Virus record (IMG/VR): IMGVR_UViG_3300007559_000014
Coordinates: 1-33,867 of that record
Source: a virus
Length of the DNA: 33,867 nucleotides
Reading direction: 5' to 3' (one strand)
In this document: positions 1 through 7,469 of the stretch, in pieces
How positions within the stretch are numbered: position 1 is the first letter of the stretch
Layout of the letters: each line of letters starts with the position of its first letter
Notes under the pieces: generated by a model
What the model saw: the letters and a program-made list of their open reading frames with translations, nothing else
Told to the model about the DNA's origin: nothing
The model's database searches: none
Made by a program: the position numbers and the translations under genes

Positions 1-58
1 AGATTTACCTACATTTGATACAGGAGTTACAACAGAAATACCTACCTTTACGCCATGA
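1..58 (+). CDS. 3' end of junction-spanning small structural-region protein (continues from 33632)
   Basis: In the frame that starts at base 2 this segment has no stop until TGA at 56-58. The portal ATG is at 55-57, so the two genes overlap as ATGA. The frame matches that of the open gene leaving the right edge: the last two bases of the window (GA) plus base 1 (A) make a Glu codon. Joined, the protein is about 97 residues. The part here encodes 18 residues ending in EIPTFTP. This is the C-terminus of the gene listed at 33632; it is only meaningful if the molecule is circular or circularly permuted. Confidence 0.75.
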   Translation, partial: DLPTFDTGVTTEIPTFTP

Positions 59-1221
59 AAATATTTGGATTAGATATAAGCAGAAATAAAGAGGAAATAA
101 TTAAAGATGCCTCAGTAATGTTTGGCTCACAAAATTATATAGCTACTCCTATTGCTAAGGAAAAACAAGGGGATAAATATATTTCATTTGGTGAGGATAA
201 CTTAGTGCCTCAGTATTGGATTTCTTTACTTATGCGCTCTGCCATTCATAGAGCCTGTGTTGTTTCTAAAGCCACAATGATAGCGGGTAAGGGTATTGAG
301 TTTATTGGTTATGATAATCTCTCTATCGAGGCAAAAGCGAAGCTGAGAACGCTAATAGAAAACCCGAATGGTACAGACCAATCATTAAGTGATTTGGTTT
401 ATCAATGGGCTTATAATAGTGTAGCATTTGGCGCAATGGCTATCGAGTTAATTAAGTCAGTAGATAAAGGAAAATATACACAGATTAATAATATTGATGC
501 CGCTCATTTAAGAAGTGGAAAATATAATAATTACGGTAAGGTAGATACTTATTATTACTCTCGTCATTGGGAATTAGTGAATAACAAAACTGAGAAACCT
601 AAGGAGATACATACAGTTGGAAATGATGAGCAAGATAGAAGTGCTATTATGTATTTTAAGAAACCTGACCTATCAAATGAGTATTACGGTTTACCCGATT
701 ATTACAGTGCTATTAATTGGATAGAGGCGGATGCTAAGTCGGGAGACTTACAATTAAATAATGTTAACGAAGGATACCAACCTAGTTTAGTTATTAAGTT
801 TTATAAAAAACCAAGTTCACCTGAGCAAGAGGATGAAATTGTAAGAAGTTTAAATAGACAATATTCTGCAAGTGGTAAAAAGAATAAGGTGCTAGTAATG
901 TTTAGTAATTCGAAAGAGGATGCGCCTGATGTAGATCCCTTGAAAATTGAAAACTTTGATGACAAATTAATCACTTTATCTGAGCAATGTGTTCAACAAA
1001 TATTAACGGTTAATAGAATTACTTCTCCTAGCTTATTAGGTATTCCTGTGCCGAGTGGTTTAGCAGGTGGCGGAGCAGAGTTAGAGAGTGCCTATAAGAT
1101 ATTCGATGGGGTTGTGATTACTCCTGAACAAATTTGGATAGAGAAAAATATGCAAAAGGCATTATACAGAATGGGTATCCACGTTCAGCCGAAAATTATT
1201 AAACTAAATCCACTAGAATAA
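55..1221 (+). CDS. Phage portal protein
   Basis: This is the probable portal, the dodecameric ring at the head vertex through which DNA enters and leaves. At 388 residues it is near the short end for portals. The N-terminal part contains ISFGEDNLVPQYW followed by a helical stretch and a GKGIEF segment, then a region describing a moderately conserved alpha/beta stem-wing core (residues about 80-290), and ends with SLLGIPVPSGLAGGG near 330-345, a loop seen in portals of Bacteroidota phages. Its position fits: it is followed by connector and MuF-type genes and preceded, around the circle, by capsid and tail-tube genes. The start overlaps the stop of the junction gene (ATGA). It overlaps the next gene by one base. 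The portal call is by pattern and context. Confidence 0.85.
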   Translation: MKIFGLDISRNKEEIIKDASVMFGSQNYIATPIAKEKQGDKYISFGEDNLVPQYWISLLMRSAIHRACVVSKATMIAGKGIEFIGYDNLSIEAKAKLRTLIENPNGTDQSLSDLVYQWAYNSVAFGAMAIELIKSVDKGKYTQINNIDAAHLRSGKYNNYGKVDTYYYSRHWELVNNKTEKPKEIHTVGNDEQDRSAIMYFKKPDLSNEYYGLPDYYSAINWIEADAKSGDLQLNNVNEGYQPSLVIKFYKKPSSPEQEDEIVRSLNRQYSASGKKNKVLVMFSNSKEDAPDVDPLKIENFDDKLITLSEQCVQQILTVNRITSPSLLGIPVPSGLAGGGAELESAYKIFDGVVITPEQIWIEKNMQKALYRMGIHVQPKIIKLNPLE

Positions 1222-1778
1222 TGGCAATCACTAAAGCGACATTTATAAACGAAACTTTTTTACAACAGTACACTCCTATTAGTGCTAACGTTGACATTAA
1301 GTTAATCGCTCCATTTATTATAACTGCACAGGATAAATACGCACAGCATATTTTCGGAAGTGAATTTTACGAGAGATTGATGCTTGGTATAAGTGCAGGA
1401 AATTTGATAACAAAAGAAACAGAACTATTACAATTATCTCAACCCGCTATCGCTTGGCTTACCTTAGTTGAGGCTATTCCTTTTATTAATGTAGGAATAA
1501 GAAACAAAGGTATTTTGAAGGGTACTAGTGATACTACTGAGTCGGCATCGTTCAAAGAGGTGGGAGATTTAAAGCAATCGTGCATGGATAACTATGAGCA
1601 TTATATGCAAAGGGTTCAAGAGTGGTTATGCCTTTCAGATAATAACGCTACATTAACATTATATAATAATCCAACTAGGAATATGTATCCCGATCATGGA
1701 GACGTTTACACTAGTGATATTTATACAGGTCAAAATAGAACAGAAAAAAGTATTCAGAATTTTTTTAGAAGTATGTAA
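1221..1778 (+). CDS. DUF6712-like head-tail connector protein
   Basis: A 185-residue protein whose composition and pattern fit the DUF6712 family, which sits just downstream of the portal in many Bacteroidota phages and is thought to be a head-completion (connector) protein. Visible features are an N-terminal segment resembling FINETFLQQYTPI, a helical core with LIAPFIITAQDKYAQHIFG (about residues 28-47), LSQPAIAWLTLVEAIPF (about 72-88) and a late YPDHGD segment. Its ATG shares one base with the portal stop, indicating coupled translation. The role in DNA retention at the neck is inferred from gene order. Confidence 0.65.
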   Translation: MAITKATFINETFLQQYTPISANVDIKLIAPFIITAQDKYAQHIFGSEFYERLMLGISAGNLITKETELLQLSQPAIAWLTLVEAIPFINVGIRNKGILKGTSDTTESASFKEVGDLKQSCMDNYEHYMQRVQEWLCLSDNNATLTLYNNPTRNMYPDHGDVYTSDIYTGQNRTEKSIQNFFRSM

Positions 1779-1780
1779 CT

Positions 1781-2236
1781 ATGTGTGACGCATTAAAAAA
1801 ATATAAAGAGGCTAGATTAAAAGTAGATGCTGAAATTATTTTAGAATTTCTATCTAATACTGGCATCTCTAAAGATTTAATAAAAGAGGAAGACGTTGAG
1901 TATATTGAACTAGCTAAACAAGTAGATACCTTACAGGCTTACTATTATTATAAAGGTCGCTATGATGACAAAACTAGACCATTTTGTAAAAGAGTTTTAG
2001 ACTTAAATAAATACTGGGGAGAAACTGACTTGTTAATGATTTCCGAGAGATTAGGATATTCAGTATTTTTATTTCAGGGCGGGTTTAATTGTAGGCATAT
2101 TTGGCAGAAGGCTAGAATAAGTAAAAAACAATTAGAGACAGGTGCTATCATTCCTGACCAACCTAAGACTATTCAGATATGGAGTGCTGCTAATCGTCAA
2201 CAAAAAGGATTAGGTAAGTATTTCCCTCTAGCTTAA
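1781..2236 (+). CDS. MuF / SPP1 gp7-like head morphogenesis protein (C-terminal type)
   Basis: The 151-residue protein carries DDKTRPFCKRVLD (about residues 62-74) and, later, FQGGFNCRHIWQKA (about 98-111). This pairing of a TRPFC motif with a GG(F/Y)NCRH motif is what is seen in the C-terminal part of MuF/gp7-type minor head proteins, which are carried inside the capsid near the portal. Only that region is present here; the long N-terminal helical part of full-length gp7 proteins is missing or reduced to about 55 residues. It ends in a TTAA that also supplies the stop of the convergent leftward gene. The family assignment is by motif only. Confidence 0.6.
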   Translation: MCDALKKYKEARLKVDAEIILEFLSNTGISKDLIKEEDVEYIELAKQVDTLQAYYYYKGRYDDKTRPFCKRVLDLNKYWGETDLLMISERLGYSVFLFQGGFNCRHIWQKARISKKQLETGAIIPDQPKTIQIWSAANRQQKGLGKYFPLA

Positions 2237-2424
2237 ATTAAGTCTTTTCTGAGGCTTTTGAGCATCCTCCTAATACAACTACCACATTGAGTATATTCCT
2301 GATGAGGATTGAATCTAAACCGATATAGACGTACTAATTCTTTTATCTGTTCATGAGTGAACTTATTACTAGTTACTCCTTCAAAAAATAACTTAACGTC
2401 TTCGTGATATTCTCTATCGCTCAT
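2233..2424 (-). CDS. Small conserved CxxC protein of leftward module
   Basis: A 63-residue leftward gene starting at the ATG at 2424 (protein begins MSDREYHEDVKL). An in-frame ATG at 2475 would add 17 residues but lies deep inside the upstream gene, so the later start is preferred. The C-terminal part has QCGSCIRRMLKSL, a CxxC pair that may bind metal or be structural. It is the last of three leftward genes, overlapping the stop of the membrane protein gene by 11 bases. It converges with the rightward MuF-like gene, sharing four bases. Function unknown. Confidence 0.6.
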   Translation of the reverse strand: MSDREYHEDVKLFFEGVTSNKFTHEQIKELVRLYRFRFNPHQEYTQCGSCIRRMLKSLRKDLI

Positions 2425-2677
2425 AGCTGATATATTTAGAAATGATTTCCGAAAGTATTGCCGAAATAACTGCACTAAATATTGAGCCAGTATAAATAAG
2501 GCAACTCCAAAAACTAAAGCATAAAGAACAGTAAAAAATGTATTTAAAAATTGAGTAAAAAAAGTTAGTGGTTTCAGAGGTAAAAATTAAATCTTTAATT
2601 TTATCTGAGATGTCTGTTTCCGCAATAATATATCCGATACAGGAAAATGCGAGGATGGTGAACAAGATTGATTCCAT
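2414..2677 (-). CDS. Small membrane protein of leftward module
   Basis: An 87-residue protein with hydrophobic segments at about residues 3-20 and 42-75, and a pair of cysteines in YCSLCFSFW followed by SAVISAILSEII. Proteins with an N-terminal hydrophobic stretch ending in an acidic turn, then a CxxC and FW motif, occur in Bacteroidota phages next to small CxxC proteins; their function is not known to me. The start lies 91 bases inside the end of the sigma-like gene, an unusually long overlap. A holin-like role is possible but the lysis genes are elsewhere. Confidence 0.6.
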   Translation of the reverse strand: MESILFTILAFSCIGYIIAETDISDKIKDLIFTSETTNFFYSIFKYIFYCSLCFSFWSCLIYTGSIFSAVISAILSEIISKYISYER

Positions 2678-3228
2678 TGGTTAATTATTAATAGTTTTAA
2701 ATCGTTTACTAAATTATTTACTGAGGCTTTCGGAATATTAATCCTAATAGCTATTTGACCTAGTGAGAGTTTTTCATTTATATACAAGTCATAAAGACGT
2801 TTAAAGTGGGGCGGTAGGTTGCTTTCAATTTGCCTAACTACCTTAATTTTTTCAGCGTTAAAATCTCCGTAAAACTTAATCATATCTAAATCCTCATCAC
2901 AATTCTCTTCACAGTCTGCCATTATATCTATAAAATCATTTTCGCTCTCTTGGTGTATTGGAGTAATATATTGATTAGTTAATTTCATTTGTTGCCAAAA
3001 TTTCCCTCCTTGCTTCCAACGATAATTATCTTTTAAAAACCTTGCGAATAACCATTTATAATCGTCAACTTCTAAGCCTTCATATTTCTTTGCATCTATT
3101 ATTTCGATAGTTACAAAAGATAAAAGGTCATATTTTAATTCAGAAGAGTTAGAGTCTGTTGCTGTTATGTTAGTGGCTACCGAGAGTAACCATTGGTGAT
3201 TATCATTAACAAATTTGTTTATAGTCAT
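2587..3228 (-). CDS. Sigma-70-like (region 4 HTH) transcription factor
   Basis: A 213-residue protein. Residues about 137-180 read LPPHFKRLYDLYINEKLSLGQ then IAIRINIPKASVNNLVNDL, the layout of a sigma region 4 helix-turn-helix (S-x-x-x-IA-x-x-x-x-I-x-x-x-S-V). The N-terminal 80 residues are helical with aromatic and basic positions and may be a diverged region 2. It has its own candidate promoter and faces against the structural genes. I infer a transcription regulator that could direct RNA polymerase to late phage promoters; a simple DNA-binding protein is the alternative. The last 30 residues overlap the next gene and look unlike the rest, which may be a read-through extension. Confidence 0.65.
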   Translation of the reverse strand: MTINKFVNDNHQWLLSVATNITATDSNSSELKYDLLSFVTIEIIDAKKYEGLEVDDYKWLFARFLKDNYRWKQGGKFWQQMKLTNQYITPIHQESENDFIDIMADCEENCDEDLDMIKFYGDFNAEKIKVVRQIESNLPPHFKRLYDLYINEKLSLGQIAIRINIPKASVNNLVNDLKLLIINQWNQSCSPSSHFPVSDILLRKQTSQIKLKI

Positions 3229-3242
3229 ATTTAAACGAAAAT

Positions 3243-3271
3243 CAAAGATACTACATTTAAATCAATGGCAA
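3243..3271 (-). promoter_or_regulatory. Bacteroidota-type promoter for leftward module
   Basis: On the minus strand a -7 element TATCTTTG (3243-3250) exactly matches TAnnTTTG, and a -33 TTG (3269-3271) lies 18 bases upstream. The start of transcription would fall about 15 bases before the sigma-like gene. The -33 element overlaps the first codons of the rightward gene at 3265. Confidence 0.55.
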
Positions 3272-4545
3272 CCTACTCATTAAATCAATTAATAAAAATC
3301 TTTAGTGATTTTGCAGATTCGCATTTACAAATTAACTCATTTGGATTTGGCGAAGTTTACGAGGCTAATGGTAATCCTAAAGTAACAGGTAATACGCCTA
3401 CTTTATGGATTTATCCCACTCAGGCTACTCCTTTAGAAAATACAACTATCTACTCTTTTGATGTACGTTGTTGGGATTTGGTTACTAAGGGTGAAGAGAA
3501 TGAAAACGATGTACTCTCAGATTGCCAACAGACGCTATTTGATTTTATCCAGTTTATTAAGCATAACGAAATCTTTGATATTAATGTTTCGGGCGATCCC
3601 TCAATGACACCGTTTACTGAGCAATTAGCAGACGATGTTACAGGGTGGGAGTGTTCTATTGATATAGAGGTTAATTCAATCAATAGTGATTGTATGATAC
3701 CTATGGGAGTTATTACTCCATTTCCTAGTCCTAATGACTGCACAGGCGAAGTAGAAATATTAATTAATGGCTCAACGTGGGGAACTTTTACGGTCCCCGA
3801 TACGGAAGATATTCCAGTAAAAAATACAGCGGGTACTAATCTAGGTAGTAAGGTAGGCGCAAATTGGCAAATTGCTAATATAACATTAACGCAACCTAAT
3901 AGTAGCAATGAAAACAAAGTAGCGGGAATAAATTTATCCTGTACTTTAATTAGCGCATTGGCTAATCAAGATTTGAATGATGACCTTACACCTACTCAGA
4001 TTAATCAAATACAAAGACAGCAACCTACGAGAAGCGCACAAATTACGAGTTATAGAACAGGTGATGACGGTGATTTAGAAATGGGAATTGGTGCAAGTTT
4101 TTCTACACTTTCAGATAATAATATTTTCGGAAATACAAATAGATTTACTTCTGAATTAGGAAGTCAAACCTATACTAATAATTTTGTTTTAGACCATTTA
4201 ACTGGGTTGATGTGGTATAAAATACCTAATGCAGTTGACACTTGGAATAATGCAATAGATGGATGTTTAGCATATACAAACGGAACTTTTACAGATTGGT
4301 TTTTAGCAAATATTAATCAGCACATGACTATCATATCTTGGGAAGCTGGTGCAATAGGTTTAAATTATGCGCCATTTTCAATATCAGCTGCTGAATTTTA
4401 TTGGACATCTACAACTTTGCCATCAGGAACAACAAATGCTATTCGATTAAATAATATAAGTTCACTTCCTGTTGCAGCAATAAAAACTGGAACAAATAAA
4501 TATTTATACTGTCGCAAGTTTATTCCTGCTGATTTTGGATTATAA
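3265..4545 (+). CDS. Tail-completion/terminator-like protein fused to DUF1566 lectin-fold domain
   Basis: A 426-residue protein in three parts. Residues 1-147 resemble a conserved Bacteroidota phage protein placed after the connector genes, where a tail terminator is expected (FADSHLQINSFGFGEVYEAN at the start, TPFTEQLADDVTGWE near 115-129). Residues 155-260 are Thr- and Asn-rich and probably beta. Residues 305-418 fit DUF1566 (Lcl C-terminal) with LDHLTGLMW, WNNAIDGCLAYTNGTFTDW and a closing YLYCRKF. DUF1566 has a C-type-lectin-like fold and can bind ligands. I infer a tail or neck protein with an added surface-binding domain. No reverse transcriptase is nearby, so there is no sign of a diversity-generating retroelement. 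An alternative is that the N-terminal part is not a terminator. Confidence 0.65.
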   Translation: MATYSLNQLIKIFSDFADSHLQINSFGFGEVYEANGNPKVTGNTPTLWIYPTQATPLENTTIYSFDVRCWDLVTKGEENENDVLSDCQQTLFDFIQFIKHNEIFDINVSGDPSMTPFTEQLADDVTGWECSIDIEVNSINSDCMIPMGVITPFPSPNDCTGEVEILINGSTWGTFTVPDTEDIPVKNTAGTNLGSKVGANWQIANITLTQPNSSNENKVAGINLSCTLISALANQDLNDDLTPTQINQIQRQQPTRSAQITSYRTGDDGDLEMGIGASFSTLSDNNIFGNTNRFTSELGSQTYTNNFVLDHLTGLMWYKIPNAVDTWNNAIDGCLAYTNGTFTDWFLANINQHMTIISWEAGAIGLNYAPFSISAAEFYWTSTTLPSGTTNAIRLNNISSLPVAAIKTGTNKYLYCRKFIPADFGL

Positions 4546-4557
4546 AAAAATAAAAAT

Positions 4558-4809
4558 ATGAATTACAAGTTCCCCGATTTTAAAGTTGAAATAGTTAACC
4601 CAACTATTACCGTTGTTAATGTTTCCGATAAGATTCAACTAAAATATTGCGTTGTTTCAATTTTATTAATTGATGAAGTTGGAACACAATTCGGCTTTAC
4701 ATTTCCTAAGTTGTTTACCTATGTAGATACTTGGACTGATGCTGATATTGATGAGTGGGTGAGTAAAGAATTAATCCAATACGAAGACGTAAAACAATTA
4801 AAAAAATGA
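4558..4809 (+). CDS. Hypothetical protein, 83 aa
   Basis: Not recognised. The protein is mostly beta-like in its first 55 residues (VEIVNPTITVVNVSD, then YCVVSILLIDEVG) and ends in an acidic amphipathic helix with DADIDEWVSKELIQYED. The pattern would fit a small structural or chaperone-like protein associated with the preceding fused tail gene. An A-rich leader (AAAAAAATAAAAAT) precedes the ATG. Its TGA overlaps the start of the next gene as ATGA. Confidence 0.6.
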   Translation: MNYKFPDFKVEIVNPTITVVNVSDKIQLKYCVVSILLIDEVGTQFGFTFPKLFTYVDTWTDADIDEWVSKELIQYEDVKQLKK

Positions 4810-4988
4810 CACATCACACAGATACAACAGGCGATTTACTTAGCATTATGCTAGGGTGGGTTACAGCCTTTTTTGGACAAATGGCACTATTCGGAATAGA
4901 TATGTTAAAGGCTGCTATCTTAGGTGGCGTAGGAGCATTTGCAGGATTAATAGTTAGGCACTTTTGGAAAAAGTATTTTACAAAATGA
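4806..4988 (+). CDS. Small membrane protein, holin candidate
   Basis: A 60-residue protein with a polar N-terminus rich in His and Thr, two hydrophobic helices at about residues 11-30 and 33-51 separated by ID, and a basic tail (HFWKKYFTK). This two-helix, positively tailed layout fits small phage holins, which permeabilise the inner membrane to time lysis. It lies about 2 kb upstream of the CHAP endolysin with another small membrane protein after it, consistent with a lysis cassette, but topology alone does not prove a holin. Confidence 0.55.
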   Translation: MTHHTDTTGDLLSIMLGWVTAFFGQMALFGIDMLKAAILGGVGAFAGLIVRHFWKKYFTK

Positions 4989-5182
4989 AGACAGGATTTA
5001 AAGAGCGTTATAGTGATATTTGGAAAGTAGTAAGTGATTCTCTTATCACGCTAAGTACGACCATTACAGGCTTTGCTATCTACGAAAAAATAGATTGGCT
5101 AGGTTATGCCTCACTAGGTGCTATGGCACTTGGTAAGATAGGATTAAACATTGCAGAGTATTACGCTAAAAAAGAAGCGTGA
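4985..5182 (+). CDS. Small membrane protein, second holin/antiholin candidate
   Basis: A 65-residue protein starting at the ATG at 4985, which overlaps the stop of the preceding gene as ATGA; an upstream in-frame ATG at 4964 lies inside that gene and is less likely. It has a charged N-terminus (KTGFKERYSD), hydrophobic segments at about 18-33 and 38-55, and a basic end (EYYAKKEA). The pair with the preceding membrane gene suggests holin plus partner. Function is inferred from position and topology. Confidence 0.55.
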   Translation: MKTGFKERYSDIWKVVSDSLITLSTTITGFAIYEKIDWLGYASLGAMALGKIGLNIAEYYAKKEA

Positions 5183-5451
5183 TAAGAGCAGCGAAAATAG
5201 ATAAAAACCAACCTGAGATAGTACAGGCATTAAGGTTGCATGGCGCAAAGGTTCGTAGTGTGGCACAGTTAAAAAAAGCATTTGATTTATTAGTTTTCTA
5301 CGGTGGGAATACTTTTATCGTAGAAGTTAAAGATGGGAATAAACCATTAACAGATGGCGAAATTGAGTTTAAAGAAATTGTAGAAAGTGCAGGAGTAAAG
5401 TACTGGGTTATTAGGAATGTTACCAGTGCTTTGGAAATGATAGGTAAATAG
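5179..5451 (+). CDS. VRR-NUC-like phage endonuclease
   Basis: A 90-residue protein resembling small phage nucleases of the PD-(D/E)xK superfamily. It begins with KIDKNQPEIVQALRLHGAKV, then FDLLV (Asp36), a beta strand ending VEVKDG (Glu49, Lys51) and LTDGEIEFKE. The D...ExK arrangement is the catalytic signature. In relatives the first Asp lies in a G-x-PDLLV context; here it is KAFDLLV, so Pro is replaced by Phe while the Asp is kept. It starts with GTG overlapping the previous stop (GTGA). A role in trimming or resolving DNA during packaging or recombination is inferred. Confidence 0.6.
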   Translation: MIRAAKIDKNQPEIVQALRLHGAKVRSVAQLKKAFDLLVFYGGNTFIVEVKDGNKPLTDGEIEFKEIVESAGVKYWVIRNVTSALEMIGK

Positions 5452-5461
5452 TTTAGATTTG
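5430..5461 (+). promoter_or_regulatory. Bacteroidota-type promoter upstream of metallophosphoesterase gene
   Basis: TTTG at 5430-5433 and TAGATTTG at 5454-5461 are separated by 20 bases, close to the TTTG-N19-TAnnTTTG consensus. Transcription would start near 5468, leaving a very short A-rich leader before ATG at 5484. It lies across the end of the nuclease gene. Confidence 0.55.
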
Positions 5462-5483
5462 TCGAAACAATAAATAAAACAAA

Positions 5484-6485
5484 ATGGCTAAACTTTCTTT
5501 TCATGGCGAAATGGCTAGAGAATATTTAAAGAAGTTTCCTAATACGCCATTAATGACACTAGCTAAAAAAATACATAAAGAACAGCCTCTAGTATTTGAT
5601 TCTGTTGAAAGGTGCAGAGATATGTTAAGGTGGCACTCAGGATTAAAAGGTGCTAATGAAATAAATAAAATGGCAGATAAATCTTTAGTTAGAGAAAAAA
5701 CATATAACTATAATCCATTTGATTTACCTGAGTCTCATAAAAAGACTACTAATGTATGGAGATTACCAAAGGCTTATTCTAAGACATTAATTTTATCCGA
5801 CTTACATTTTCCCTTTCAGGATAACGATGCTATTGTAGGGGCGTTAAAATACGGTAAAGAGAAGGGAGTAGATTCCATTTATATTAATGGAGATATGCTA
5901 GACTTCTATCAATTATCGTTTCACGAAAAAGACCCTAGAAAAACAAGTATAAAAACTGAGTTAGAAATGGGGCGCGAGTTCTTTGCTATGCTTCGTAGAG
6001 ATTTCCCTGAATGTGCTATTTACTTTATTCAAGGTAATCACGAGAATAGAATGGAGCGTTATTTAAGAGTGAAAGCTCCTGAACTGTTAGACGTGGAAGA
6101 ATTTCGGTTGGACATTCTTTTACGAATGGCGGAGCATGGAGTAGTAGAAGTGCCTTATGCCTCTAAGTGTTATTTTGGTAAATTACTTGTTGAGCATGGA
6201 GATAAAATGAGAGGAGCGGGTGGAGTTAATCCTGCTAGGACTTTATCATTAAATTTTAAACGTGCTACTTTATGTGGACATTTTCATAGAACTTCGTCTA
6301 GTAATAGTGTGGTTTATGACGATAATAATATTATGTGTTGGTCAACTGGATGCCTATGTGAATTAGAGCCATCTTATATGCCTTTAAATAATCATAATCA
6401 TGGCGCAGCTATTGTAGAGGTTGACCATTTAACAGGCTCATTTAAGGTAGAGAATTTTATTATTATAAAAGGAAAGGTTTACTAA
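5484..6485 (+). CDS. Calcineurin-like metallophosphoesterase
   Basis: A 333-residue protein with the full metallophosphoesterase motif set: DLH (Asp106, His108), GDMLD (136-140), GNHENR (184-189), HGD (238-240) and GHFH (265-268). These residues bind two metal ions and hydrolyse phosphoester bonds. The first 95 residues are a separate helical N-terminal part (CRDMLRWHSG, then a linker with NYNPFDLPE) of the sort found in phage phosphoesterases. Its substrate cannot be read from the sequence; nucleic acid or a nucleotide is plausible. The gene has its own promoter candidate and an AATAAATAAAACAAA leader before the ATG, unlike the tightly overlapping genes around it. Confidence 0.85.
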   Translation: MAKLSFHGEMAREYLKKFPNTPLMTLAKKIHKEQPLVFDSVERCRDMLRWHSGLKGANEINKMADKSLVREKTYNYNPFDLPESHKKTTNVWRLPKAYSKTLILSDLHFPFQDNDAIVGALKYGKEKGVDSIYINGDMLDFYQLSFHEKDPRKTSIKTELEMGREFFAMLRRDFPECAIYFIQGNHENRMERYLRVKAPELLDVEEFRLDILLRMAEHGVVEVPYASKCYFGKLLVEHGDKMRGAGGVNPARTLSLNFKRATLCGHFHRTSSSNSVVYDDNNIMCWSTGCLCELEPSYMPLNNHNHGAAIVEVDHLTGSFKVENFIIIKGKVY

Positions 6486-6811
6486 TGGATTTCTTTGAAC
6501 TAAATATACTTTATCAAACTCGTAGTTCTTTATCTGAATTTGACGATGAAGAGGATGACGATGTATTAAAAAAGGTAAGGTTAAATAATGATGGCGATGG
6601 CGAATTTAAAAACGATATTGGTTTTTTTAATTTAATAGCCGATCCAATTATGCACTTAGAACCTAGCTACCTACTAACAAAGGATGGTAGTACTAAAAAG
6701 TATTTCACTATTGTAGTTTTCGAGAGTGGTAATAGTGTTTATGCTATTGGTAAGCCTGAGAGTGTTTATAAAAAATTATGTGATTATATGGATAACTTAC
6801 CTAGTGAATGA
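6485..6811 (+). CDS. Hypothetical acidic protein, 108 aa
   Basis: Not recognised. Residues 15-30 are strongly acidic (SEFDDEEDDDVLKK). The C-terminal half looks like a small alpha/beta domain with TKKYFTIVVFESGNSVYAIG. Its start overlaps the previous stop (TAATG) and its own stop overlaps the next small gene (ATGA). It lies between the phosphoesterase and the endolysin, with no motif tying it to lysis. Confidence 0.55.
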   Translation: MDFFELNILYQTRSSLSEFDDEEDDDVLKKVRLNNDGDGEFKNDIGFFNLIADPIMHLEPSYLLTKDGSTKKYFTIVVFESGNSVYAIGKPESVYKKLCDYMDNLPSE

Positions 6812-6966
6812 ATATGAAAAAGGCTACATATTATTTTAATTATAGAGATAAGATTTATTACATTAAACTTACAGAAAAAGAAATTAATGAGTTAAACTTA
6901 CCGGTACATCCTGAGTTTATAAACGATGAGCAATTTGAAAAACTAAGAAAATACTTTAAAAAATGA
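6808..6966 (+). CDS. Small hypothetical protein, 52 aa
   Basis: A short gene filling the gap before the endolysin. It starts at ATG 6808, overlapping the previous stop as ATGA (a second in-frame ATG is at 6814), and ends at TGA 6964-6966, overlapping the endolysin ATG in the same way. The protein begins MNMKKATYYFNYRDKIYYIK and ends in a basic helix (EKLRKYFKK). Coupling at both ends and a full-length open frame with no slack support a real gene. Function unknown. Confidence 0.6.
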   Translation: MNMKKATYYFNYRDKIYYIKLTEKEINELNLPVHPEFINDEQFEKLRKYFKK

Positions 6967-7469
6967 TTAGAGATTCTATAATAGCATTAGCTGAACAGGA
7001 AATGGGTACGCTTGAAAGTCCTCCCGAATCGAATGTGGTAAAATATAATGACTGGTATTATGTTGAAGGGCATACCTATTTTAAAAATAGTAAACCTTTT
7101 GCGTGGTGTGGCACTTTTGTAAGTTATGTTTATCACTTTGCAGGTTGGACGTTACCAAAGATTGATACTGAAATAGGATTTCATTATGTGCCTACATTAT
7201 ACCATAAGGCTAAAGCTAAGAGGTGGGAAACTGATAATCCTATTCAGGGCGATATAGTTATTTTTGATTTCAAACAAGATAAAGTAATTGATCACGTTGG
7301 AATATTTCATTCGTGGTTAGAGAAGGGAAAAAGATTTACTTGTATCGAGGGAAATACTTCGGCAGGTGAAAAAGGTAGCCAGTCCAATGGCGGAGGAGTT
7401 TTTAAAAGGGTTCGGAATATGAGAGATGTAATTCAATTTGTTAACTTATTAGATAACTATAAATTATGA
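6963..7469 (+). CDS. CHAP-domain endolysin
   Basis: A 168-residue protein with the CHAP (cysteine, histidine-dependent amidohydrolase/peptidase) pattern: AWCGTFVSYVY with the probable nucleophile Cys49, GDIVIFDF (about 96-103), DHVGIF with His111, and IEGNTS (about 128-133) supplying the third polar residue. It would cleave peptidoglycan cross-bridges or the amide bond to release phage. There is no signal peptide, so release probably depends on a holin. It is directly followed by a spanin-like gene (ATGA overlap), which completes a lysis cassette for a host with an outer membrane. Confidence 0.8.
   Translation: MIRDSIIALAEQEMGTLESPPESNVVKYNDWYYVEGHTYFKNSKPFAWCGTFVSYVYHFAGWTLPKIDTEIGFHYVPTLYHKAKAKRWETDNPIQGDIVIFDFKQDKVIDHVGIFHSWLEKGKRFTCIEGNTSAGEKGSQSNGGGVFKRVRNMRDVIQFVNLLDNYKL

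Noticed and set aside
4180-4545. Diversity-generating retroelement variable region in the DUF1566 domain
   Set aside because: DUF1566 has a lectin-like fold like some retroelement targets, but there is no reverse transcriptase gene or template-like repeat in the window.
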